In this document: piece after piece, positions 57,619 to 64,000 of the stretch
Numbering within the stretch: position 1 is the stretch's first letter
How the letters are laid out: each line of letters opens with the position of its first letter
Assembly (NCBI GenBank): GCA_021819435.1
Contig: JAKARB010000006.1
Span: 62,001 to 126,000, forward strand
DNA length: 64,000 nucleotides
Reading direction: 5' to 3'
From: Pseudomonadota bacterium
Lineage (GTDB): Bacteria > Pseudomonadota > Gammaproteobacteria > Burkholderiales > Burkholderiaceae_C
Notes under the pieces: generated by a model
Database searches by the model: none
What the model was told of the DNA's origin: nothing
Seen by the model: the letters and a program-made list of their open reading frames with translations, nothing else
Made by a program: the position numbers and the translations under genes

Positions 57619-58887
57619 TTGTCGGTCACCCAACTCTGGCCATTTGATATTCGGATGCCCGGCTTGCAAGCTGGCCCTCGAGACGAAACTGGCAGCCCTC
57701 AGGGGCTGACTCGCGCGCGTGATCGCCTCATGTACGACACCGCCAAGCACCTTTGGTCGCTGCAGCAGTCGATGAGTTTGAGAAAGCCCGTTGCGTCCGC
57801 ATTGCTGCAGACAGGTCTGGCGGGAATCCCGGGCACGAGCGCAGCGCTTGCCAACAACCCATGGGTCGCGTTGGTGCTGGCACAGCAGGCCTCCTTGGAT
57901 GGCAGGTTCGATGCCTCGCTGAAACTCTCCCTCGCGGCGGTGGAGGCTCAAGCCCTGGAGTCGCCTCAGCGGCAGGTGGCCTTGGCCTGCGCCATGGCTG
58001 GTTTGTTCCACCGAGGTCTGTTGATGGCCTGTCCGCTTGCGCAAGACAGGGCGATGCGCGATGCGCATGCAGATCGGCAGCGCCTGTACCTTACGGTGTT
58101 CCAACCCATGTTCGCCGTGCAGCGCGAGCTGCGTGCCGCGAAGACCCACCTGCCTGCACAGGTGCAAGCCCAGGTTGACCGCATGCACCTGGTGCTCGAC
58201 ACCCTGGCCGGAAACGAGCCATCGGACGCCGCACGGCTTCAACTGCTTTCAGACCTCGTCAGCCGCAAGCACGCCTCGCAAACGGGGCAGGCCCTGCTTT
58301 GTTCAGGCCTCGCCTACCTGCTGCGCGATGACGGCGAGCGAGCCGCGCAGTGCTTCGACGAACTCGAGGCCTTGTCCAAGCGGCTCGCCTGGGGCTTCGG
58401 CCATTGGGTGGCGTTGTACGAGATGTGCCTGCTCGATGCCGCTTCACGTCGCTGCATGCCACCCAGTCCGGCAGAGATCGGGGCGATGATTGGCCCCGAC
58501 TTCACGAGCTGGCTCCTGGCATCGAACGCCGCAGCGGGCGAAGCCCATGCGAAGGGTGCTTGTGCGCGGCTCGAGAAGGCCAAGGCCTTCATCCGCGAAT
58601 CCCTCGGGCAGCGGTTTTCCGTGGCCGATGTGGCAGCGCATTGCGAAGTGAGCGCCAAAACGCTGGGGCAAGACTTCAAGGAGCTGGAGGGGATGACGCC
58701 GCTGGAGTTCATCACAAGCCAAAGGGTGATGCTGGCCGAGCAATTGCTGACCCAGCGGCAACTCTCCCTCAAGAACGTGGCCCAGGCTGTGGGGTTCGAT
58801 TCGGTGCTGGGCTTCAGCAAGGCTTACGCCCGCATCACAGGGCGGGCGCCGGTGCCGCAACGGCCCGATGATGCGGGCCGCAGATGA
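57619..58887 (+). CDS. AraC-type helix-turn-helix transcriptional regulator
   Basis: 422 residues from a TTG at 57619. This start is preferred because AGGAGG lies seven bases upstream; an ATG at 57571 in the same frame has no ribosome site. The first 300 residues are helical, repeat-like and unassigned (WVALVLAQQASLDGRFDASLKLSLAAVE), possibly a TPR-like sensor. The C-terminal 100 residues carry a two-HTH AraC/XylS domain: FSVADVAAHCEVSAKTLGQDFKELEGMTPLEFITSQR, then LKNVAQAVGFDSVLGFSKAYARITGRAP. It is divergent from the chemosensory run and next to two MCP genes, so it is a candidate regulator of either. Confidence 0.8.
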   Translation: MSVTQLWPFDIRMPGLQAGPRDETGSPQGLTRARDRLMYDTAKHLWSLQQSMSLRKPVASALLQTGLAGIPGTSAALANNPWVALVLAQQASLDGRFDASLKLSLAAVEAQALESPQRQVALACAMAGLFHRGLLMACPLAQDRAMRDAHADRQRLYLTVFQPMFAVQRELRAAKTHLPAQVQAQVDRMHLVLDTLAGNEPSDAARLQLLSDLVSRKHASQTGQALLCSGLAYLLRDDGERAAQCFDELEALSKRLAWGFGHWVALYEMCLLDAASRRCMPPSPAEIGAMIGPDFTSWLLASNAAAGEAHAKGACARLEKAKAFIRESLGQRFSVADVAAHCEVSAKTLGQDFKELEGMTPLEFITSQRVMLAEQLLTQRQLSLKNVAQAVGFDSVLGFSKAYARITGRAPVPQRPDDAGRR

Positions 58888-58899
58888 AGCGAAGCGGGG

Positions 58900-60447
58900 T
58901 CATTCGGTCGACAGCTTGAACACCGCCACGGCCTGCACCAGTTGCTGGGCCTGGCCCTTCAAGCTCTCCGCAGCGGCAGCGCTCTGCTCAACCAAGGCCG
59001 CGTTCTGCTGCGTCACCTGGTCCATTTGCCCCACCGCATCGCCCACCTGCGAGAGACCAGCGGTCTGCTCGATGCTGGCCGAGGTGATCTCGGCCACGAT
59101 GTCGCTCACGCGGCGGATCGACCCAACGATCTCGTCCATGGTCTTGCCCGCTTCGTCAACGAGCACCGTGCCTTGCTCCACCTGCTCAACGCTGCGACCG
59201 ATGAGCGCCTTGATCTCCTTGGCCGCCTCGGCGCTGCGCTGAGCGAGGCCTCGCACCTCGCTGGCCACGACGGCGAAGCCTCGGCCCTGTTCGCCAGCGC
59301 GTGCGGCTTCAACCGCCGCGTTCAGCGCCAGGATGTTGGTCTGGAAAGCGATGCCATCGATGACCCCGATGATGTCGCCGATCTTGCGGCTGCTCTCGCT
59401 GATGCCCTGCATGGTGCTGACGACCTGTCCGACGACATCACCGCCTCGTGCTGCGATGGCGGAGGCACCCTGTGCCAGGTGGTTGGCCTGCTTGGCGTTG
59501 TCGGTGTTGTTGCGCACCGTCGCGCTCAACTGCTCCATCGTGGCGGCTGTTTGCTGGAGCGCGCTGGCTTGTTCCTCTGTGCGCTGACTGAGGTCCTGGT
59601 TGCCCTGGGCGATTTGCGAACTGGCGGTGGCCACGCTTTCGGAATTGGCGCGCACATGCGAGACCACCCTGGTCAGGCTTTCCTGCATGCGGGCCATGGC
59701 ACGCAGCAAGTTGCCGAGCTCGTCGTTGCTGCCTTGCGGAATCTTGCTGGTGAGGTCGCCACTCTGGATGGCGTCCGCCGCCCGGGCCGCGTTGGCCAGG
59801 GGCCGCGTGATCGAACGGGATGCCATCCAGCCGACCGTTGCCCCCAACAAGGCCATCACGAGGGCCAGGCCTGACTGGACCCAGGTGCCCACCGAGGCGG
59901 CGCGGCTGCCCTCGGTGGCCAGCCGGTTTGCGATGTCCTGCTGCATGCCGAGGCTTTCGTCCGCCGCCTTGAAAACACGGCTCTGCAGCGTGAGCACCTC
60001 TCCCATCAATTGGGTTGAGGCTGCGGCCCGGTCGCCCTTTTCGGCCAGCGCGACGGCGCGGTCCATGGCCGCGTTGTACGCCTCGCGGTTGTCTTCAATG
60101 GCCTTGAGCAGTTCTCGCCCTCGGGGCAGGAGGATGGTCTTGTCGAGCGCGGCCAGGGTGGCCGAGGTCTTGTCCCGGAGCTCGGCGATCTTCTGCTTCT
60201 CAGCGCTGACGAACGCCGGATCGTTGTTGAGCGCGATGTTGCTTGCGATGCGACCGGTGGACTGGAAGTTGTCTTTCAGGCTGTTGAACTGAGCCACCTT
60301 CACCATGCGGTTCGTGGCCAATTCGTTGATGTTGGTGCTGAGGTCTCGCATCTGCAGCGCACCACAGGTCGAGATGCCGATGCCAATGACGGCGGTGGCG
60401 CCAAAACCCAGTGCCAATCTTTTGGCAACGGTCAAATTCTTGAACAT
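58900..60447 (-). CDS. methyl-accepting chemotaxis protein
   Basis: 515 residues from the ATG at 60447 (AAGGCGA upstream; a frame to 60666 is rejected). TM1 is about 10-30, a four-helix-bundle periplasmic domain spans 31-190, TM2 is about 192-212, then a standard HAMP ([26 protein letters not shown]) and the signalling hairpin [46 protein letters not shown]. The C-terminus ends FKLSTE with no CheR pentapeptide. Paralogue of the divergent gene at 60942: the periplasmic domains align throughout ([20 protein letters not shown]). Converges with the AraC-type gene. Confidence 0.95.
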   Translation of the reverse strand: MFKNLTVAKRLALGFGATAVIGIGISTCGALQMRDLSTNINELATNRMVKVAQFNSLKDNFQSTGRIASNIALNNDPAFVSAEKQKIAELRDKTSATLAALDKTILLPRGRELLKAIEDNREAYNAAMDRAVALAEKGDRAAASTQLMGEVLTLQSRVFKAADESLGMQQDIANRLATEGSRAASVGTWVQSGLALVMALLGATVGWMASRSITRPLANAARAADAIQSGDLTSKIPQGSNDELGNLLRAMARMQESLTRVVSHVRANSESVATASSQIAQGNQDLSQRTEEQASALQQTAATMEQLSATVRNNTDNAKQANHLAQGASAIAARGGDVVGQVVSTMQGISESSRKIGDIIGVIDGIAFQTNILALNAAVEAARAGEQGRGFAVVASEVRGLAQRSAEAAKEIKALIGRSVEQVEQGTVLVDEAGKTMDEIVGSIRRVSDIVAEITSASIEQTAGLSQVGDAVGQMDQVTQQNAALVEQSAAAAESLKGQAQQLVQAVAVFKLSTE

Positions 60448-60538
60448 TGTTTCGCCTTTGATATCTCGAGCGGGGAGCAACGACAAAGTCCGATTTTCTC
60501 CATGCACGGAGGGGCCTGTGGTCGTTCGTGTCGCTGGT

Positions 60539-60565
60539 TTATCGGCGGGCGAGGCTGGAATCTGA
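60539..60565 (-). promoter_or_regulatory. candidate sigma-28 promoter of the left MCP
   Basis: On the minus strand, TCAGATTC, an 11-base spacer and GCCGATAA. The -10 is a perfect FliA match and the spacing is canonical; the -35 matches 4/8. It is 92 bases upstream of the start at 60447. Confidence 0.5.
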
Positions 60566-60664
60566 GCGTGCATGAGGGGGTTTTTGACGGCCTTGTCCGC
60601 GTGCTCCATGTAACGTCCGGAAATGCGATGAAACCCCGTTGAAAACAAAATGCCCTGATTCCCC

Positions 60665-60688
60665 AAACCCCCAAAAATAATGGGGTTT
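60665..60688. repeat. inverted repeat between divergent MCP genes
   Basis: AAACCCC (60665-60671) and GGGGTTT (60682-60688) around a 10-base AT-rich loop. No T-run beyond that inside the stem. Could be an operator or a weak terminator; its role is unclear. Confidence 0.35.
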
Positions 60689-60833
60689 CGTCATGGCCAT
60701 GCAACCCCCTTTTTCACGAAGCGGCGTGCTCGCATGGGGCGCCTTGGCGTTGAGGGCGAGCAGGCCTCGTGAAGCGAGGCCGGCAGGTGTGCTTGAGTTC
60801 ACGCTTGAGGCCAATTGTCCGCAAAAAACACCT

Positions 60834-60860
60834 TTTATTTCGGACATGTGCTGACGATAT
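60834..60860 (+). promoter_or_regulatory. weak candidate sigma-28 promoter of the right MCP
   Basis: TTTATTTC, 11 bases, GACGATAT: 4/8 and 6/8 against the FliA consensus. Reported mainly because its distance to the start codon (about 82 bases) parallels the two other candidates. Confidence 0.22.
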
Positions 60861-60941
60861 TGCACTCAGCATGGCGGGACGCTCAGCGGCGAGAGGTGAT
60901 TCCGCGTGGCTCGCCGTGTTCAACAACCATGAGGTGGATGC

Positions 60942-62717
60942 ATGTTCAAGAATTTGACCGTCGCCAAACGCTTGACCCTGGGCTTTGGCGCCATCGTGGC
61001 CATTGGCGTTGTCATCGCTGCCTACGCCGCCATGACGATGCAGGCTTTGAGTGCCGACATCGAGGAGCTCAGTCAGAACCGCATGGTGAAGGTGGCTCAG
61101 TTCACGCAATTGAAGGACAACTTCCAGTCGATCGCGCGGGCTGCGCGCAACATCGTCATCAACACGGAGCCGGCTTTTGTAGCGGATGAAAAGAAGAAGA
61201 TCGCCGAGGCGCGTGCCGAGAACGCGGAGATCCTGGCCAAGCTCGACAAGACCATCACCTTGCCCAAGGGGCGCGAACTCTACAAGGCCATCACTGAAAA
61301 CCGCAGCGCCTACAACGCGGCGCTGGACAAGGCCATCGAGTTGGCACTCAGGGGGGAACGTGTGGCAGCGGGGGCGCAGCTCACGGGCGAGGTGCGGGGC
61401 CTGCAAGAGGTCGTGTTCAAGGCCACCGATGAATCCATGGCGCTCCAGCGAACGGTTGCGAATGGCCTGGCCGAGAAGGCGCGGGCAACCTCGTCTTTTG
61501 GCCTGAAGCTGATGGTGGCGCTCACGCTGGGCATGGTGGCGATCGGCTTGCTGGTGGGCTGGCTGATCACCCGCAATTTGAAGCGCTCGCTCGGTGCCGA
61601 GCCTGCCGCGCTGAGCGATGCCGTGTCTCGCGTGGCCGACGGTGACCTCAGCCAGCGCCTGATGCTCGCCTCAGGCGACACCACGAGCGTGATGGCCAGC
61701 GTTGTCCGCATGCAGGAAAGCCTCGTGCGGGTTGTGGCCTCGGTGCGCTCGAATTCCGAAAGCGTGGCCACCGCCAGTTCGCAAATCGCCCAGGGCAACC
61801 AGGACCTGAGCCAACGCACGGAAGAACAGGCCAGCGCCCTGCAACAAACCGCTGCCACCATGGAGCAGCTGAACACCACCGTGCGCAACAACGCCGACAA
61901 CGCCAAGCATGCGAATGAGCTGGCCCAGGGCGCTTCCGGCATCGCCGCGCAGGGTGGCGAAGTGGTTGGGCAGGTGATCGACACCATGCAAGGCATCAGC
62001 GAGAGCAGTCGCAAGATCGGCGACATCATCGGGGTCATCGATGGCATTGCCTTCCAGACCAACATCCTGGCCTTGAATGCGGCGGTTGAAGCGGCCCGCG
62101 CCGGTGAGCAAGGACGCGGCTTTGCTGTGGTTGCCTCCGAGGTGCGTGGCTTGGCTCAGCGCAGCGCCGAGGCCGCAAAGGAGATCAAGTCCCTCATCAG
62201 CCGCAGCATGGAGCAGGTCGAGCAAGGCACGGTTCTGGTCAACCACGCCGGCAAGACCATGGGCGAAATCGTCGGCTCTATCCGCAACGTGAGCAACATC
62301 GTGGCTGAAATCACCTCGGCGAGCGCCGAGCAAAGCTCCGGCATTTCTCAGGTTGGCGATGCCGTTGGGCAAATGGACCGCGTGACCCAGCAAAACGCCG
62401 CCTTGGTTGAAGAGAGCGCGGCCGCAGCCGAGAGCCTCAAGGGGCAAGCCCAGCAACTGGTGCAGGCTGTTGCCGTGTTCAAGCTGTCGCACCAAGATGG
62501 CATCGCTTCAGGCGTGTCGATGTCGGTGAGCAAGGCGACCTCGGTTGCGCCTGCTGCCCGCGTGGCTTCGACGGTGCCGGCCAAGCCCAAGAAGGCCACG
62601 CGCGCAGCTTTGGGCAACTCACCCATGGCTGCCAAACAGACGCAACAACACGCAGACCCTGCCCTGGTGAGCGCGCCTGCCATTGCAGGGGGCGACGACG
62701 ACTGGTCCTCTTTCTGA
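60942..62717 (+). CDS. methyl-accepting chemotaxis protein with CheR-type C-terminal tether
   Basis: 591 residues; GAGGTGG precedes the ATG. TM1 is about 10-31, the periplasmic helical domain is paralogous to that of 58900-60447, and TM2 is about 188-209. The HAMP differs from its paralogue and resembles the cluster type ([21 protein letters not shown]). The signalling hairpin [46 protein letters not shown] is intact. A flexible Ala/Lys-rich linker of about 70 residues leads to the final DDDWSSF. The last five residues, DWSSF, fit the xWxxF pentapeptide that binds CheR in E. coli receptors. The only MCP here with such a tail. Confidence 0.95.
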   Translation: MFKNLTVAKRLTLGFGAIVAIGVVIAAYAAMTMQALSADIEELSQNRMVKVAQFTQLKDNFQSIARAARNIVINTEPAFVADEKKKIAEARAENAEILAKLDKTITLPKGRELYKAITENRSAYNAALDKAIELALRGERVAAGAQLTGEVRGLQEVVFKATDESMALQRTVANGLAEKARATSSFGLKLMVALTLGMVAIGLLVGWLITRNLKRSLGAEPAALSDAVSRVADGDLSQRLMLASGDTTSVMASVVRMQESLVRVVASVRSNSESVATASSQIAQGNQDLSQRTEEQASALQQTAATMEQLNTTVRNNADNAKHANELAQGASGIAAQGGEVVGQVIDTMQGISESSRKIGDIIGVIDGIAFQTNILALNAAVEAARAGEQGRGFAVVASEVRGLAQRSAEAAKEIKSLISRSMEQVEQGTVLVNHAGKTMGEIVGSIRNVSNIVAEITSASAEQSSGISQVGDAVGQMDRVTQQNAALVEESAAAAESLKGQAQQLVQAVAVFKLSHQDGIASGVSMSVSKATSVAPAARVASTVPAKPKKATRAALGNSPMAAKQTQQHADPALVSAPAIAGGDDDWSSF

Positions 62718-62754
62718 GCAAGGGCTTCCGCCCGAAGCGAAAGGGCGGTTGCGC

Positions 62755-62773
62755 AGGCCAGTTAGGCCTTTTG
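62755..62773 (+). terminator. weak rho-independent terminator after the right MCP
   Basis: AGGCC (62755-62759) and GGCCT (62765-62769) with a 5-base loop, followed by TTTTG. The stem is only 5 bp. A larger stem CCGCCC/GGGCGG lies just before it without a T-run. Confidence 0.45.
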
Positions 62774-62873
62774 TGCTTCAACGGATGCCGTTGGACAGCA
62801 AGGTGGGCCGGGGTCACTTGAACTGTGGCAGCGAAGACGCATGGATGTTGGCCTTGGTGTTTTGCGGGCTGAG

Positions 62874-62897
62874 AGTTACCCGCAAAGTTACCCGCAA
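62874..62897. repeat. tandem 12-bp direct repeat at composition boundary
   Basis: AGTTACCCGCAA occurs twice head to tail (62874-62885, 62886-62897). To the left the sequence is GC-rich like the rest of the window; to the right it becomes AT-rich within about 40 bases. It could be an arm site or scar of an integrated element, but no integrase is present in the window. Confidence 0.6.
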
Positions 62898-62934
62898 CCA
62901 TACTTGGCTTCTTGTAGCGCGATGTCTTCGAATT

Positions 62935-63885
62935 TTAAAGTTCAATAGGATAGAGCCACACTCTGCCTACTCCTCTACTTGTTCCTTTGGAATATTGTTC
63001 GGCAAAAGGAAAAACTATGCTGGCGGGCAAATTTTCCAAATGATTTAGATAAAAGAGTGCGAAACCTACGGCCTGCGGTTTAGTTGCCAGGGGGCTCAAA
63101 TATAAGTTGGTGGCATCCCCTTGCCTTGTCTGAATTCTGGTAATTGCGTCAGATAATACCAAATAAGTTAGGAAGGGATCGTTGGCGCTTGAATATGCCA
63201 ATTGTTCTTCAGGCACTTGAATGGGCGCGTCGGCTACTCTGCTCAAGCGTATTAAGCTCTCCTGATACATATCAGCACTTAGGGACGGCAGGCTTAATAA
63301 TTGGATTAGCTTTGCGCTGCTCTTGTATGCAATTACATGGCTAACCAAGTCGTGATCGTAGCCAGACCCAATGATTAGGATATCGCTTGCCATATCTACT
63401 GAGTGGGCGCCCTCAAAACCATTTACCTGCCTTACTTCGGTCACGTTAGATGAGAAAACAGTATCAGCCTTCTTTTCATATTGAGACGGCTCCGCGTATA
63501 TCATATCAAATGAGCGAAGGCCAATGCCTTTTAAATAGCTCATTAAAAAAATAAGATGCGGACGCATAAAGCCTGTTATATCTACGCAGAGCGCTGTATC
63601 GGGTGAAAGCTTTGGTTCAATCTGCTCCAATACGTCTATGATGAAATCGGATTCCGCTGCCGCTGCGGAAATTAGTCTTGCACCCGTATTGGGTAGTTCG
63701 TGCGGTAAGAGATTGTACTCGTTGTGAATAACCCAGTATTTATTTCTTGCCTGCGCCGCATTAAAAGTGTGGGTTATTCTCTGGCTTAAATTGAATGCCG
63801 ATATATAAATGTCATAGCTTTTGGCGCTGGGGGTGAAATGTCTTTTGCCGTTGGCCACCCTAAATAATAAATCAACGTTAAGCAT
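62935..63885 (-). CDS. unrecognised AT-rich accessory protein
   Basis: 316-residue soluble protein with no signal peptide or membrane helix and no family I can name. Notable segments are KYWVIHNEYNLLP, ALCVDITGFMRPHLIFLMSYLKG (a strand ending in Asp, then a helix), FDMIYAEPSQYEKK, DILIIGSGYDHDLVSHVI, LSLPSLSADMYQESL, SANDPFLTYLVL and LYLSPLATKPQAVGFALFYL, ending RVWLYPIEL. Alternating strands and helices with IIGSGYD suggest a Rossmann-like alpha/beta fold; a nucleotide ligand is inference. Base composition and codon use are plainly AT-richer than all other genes here, pointing to transfer. The ATG overlaps the end of the upstream gene (ATGCTTAA, eight bases), so the two form a coupled operon. 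A defence role is possible but unproven. Confidence 0.75.
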   Translation of the reverse strand: MLNVDLLFRVANGKRHFTPSAKSYDIYISAFNLSQRITHTFNAAQARNKYWVIHNEYNLLPHELPNTGARLISAAAAESDFIIDVLEQIEPKLSPDTALCVDITGFMRPHLIFLMSYLKGIGLRSFDMIYAEPSQYEKKADTVFSSNVTEVRQVNGFEGAHSVDMASDILIIGSGYDHDLVSHVIAYKSSAKLIQLLSLPSLSADMYQESLIRLSRVADAPIQVPEEQLAYSSANDPFLTYLVLSDAITRIQTRQGDATNLYLSPLATKPQAVGFALFYLNHLENLPASIVFPFAEQYSKGTSRGVGRVWLYPIEL

Positions 63886-64000
63886 CGTCGAATAGCCCGG
63901 ATTGATTGCGTGTATTTTTAGAAGCTAGAGCCCCAATTGATGTCGGTAAATACATCAATTCAACCCGCTTAGCAATAAGCCCCTTAACGGCGTCTTGATC
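63878..64000 (-). CDS. 3' end of an upstream gene, truncated by the window edge
   Basis: The last 40 codons and TAA stop of a gene entering from the right. The translation ends GALASKNTRNQSGLFDDA, preceded by AVKGLIAKRVELMYLPTSI. No homology can be judged from so little. It overlaps the start of the 316-residue gene by eight bases and has the same AT-rich composition, so both belong to one acquired operon. The acidic tail (LFDDA) is typical of a true C-terminus. Confidence 0.65.
   Translation of the reverse strand, partial: DQDAVKGLIAKRVELMYLPTSIGALASKNTRNQSGLFDDA

Larger units (their letters stand above)
60448..60941. other. intergenic region between divergent MCP genes
   Basis: 494 bases without a gene. 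It contains a GCCGATAA element facing the left MCP, a weaker one facing the right MCP, and a 7-bp hairpin (60665-60688). Several short frames cross it but none has a ribosome site or recognisable protein. Confidence 0.6.

Noticed and set aside
62717..63048. Small ORF in the junction region (62683-63048, plus)
   Set aside because: Begins inside the MCP gene and crosses the terminator; no ribosome site or conserved sequence.

Overview
The window is a GC-rich, densely coded stretch of chromosome. Gene content, gene order and protein similarity by eye point to a betaproteobacterium of the order Burkholderiales (Leptothrix/Ideonella/Rubrivivax-like). Signs of this are an EpsD-family foldase and rhombosortase, ispB followed by tRNA-Pro, an EIIA-Man/HPr pair, an SphA-like porin and large MCP arrays. 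No rRNA, CRISPR array, transposase or integrase was found.

Left part (1-8.2 kb) is surface polysaccharide: rfbBDAC (dTDP-L-rhamnose), an AGE-family sugar isomerase, a WecG/TagA/CpsF glycosyltransferase, an EpsD-type lipoprotein foldase and a rhombosortase. From 8 to 34.9 kb there is core and envelope metabolism. It holds glnE diverging from a YhdP-family giant protein, a TlpA-like thioredoxin, EIIA-Man and HPr (with no ptsI after them), an outer-membrane channel, a chalcone-isomerase-like protein, queC-lemA-M48 peptidase, fpr, a DUF2061 protein behind a Fur-box-like site, a gluconolactonase-like protein, a TSUP transporter, proA, a ubiquinone-type monooxygenase, ispB, tRNA-Pro(CGG), a GMC oxidoreductase and several unknowns.

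The second half (35.2-62.7 kb) is almost wholly signal transduction. An Aer-like PAS receptor sits behind a perfect FNR-type site. Facing it is a 14-gene minus-strand run from 56974 to 36810: short MCP, cheY, STAS, cheA, three successive [MCP-cheW] modules, cheR, cheB, a poly-HAMP MCP, a hybrid histidine kinase and a REC-EAL protein. The three modules are paralogous. Their MCPs carry one, three and two copies of an identical-length 48-residue HAMP unit, two share a 653-bp block with no differences, and one cheW is internally deleted. CheA contains two MshEN-like motifs, which together with the terminal EAL protein suggest a link to c-di-GMP. An AraC-type regulator and a divergent pair of paralogous MCPs follow.

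At 62.87 kb a tandem 12-bp repeat marks an abrupt switch to AT-rich sequence. That segment holds an unrecognised gene whose start codon overlaps the end of an upstream gene cut by the window edge. This is the best candidate here for horizontally acquired accessory (possibly defence) DNA. The remodelled chemosensory array is the best candidate for an undescribed variant of a known system.
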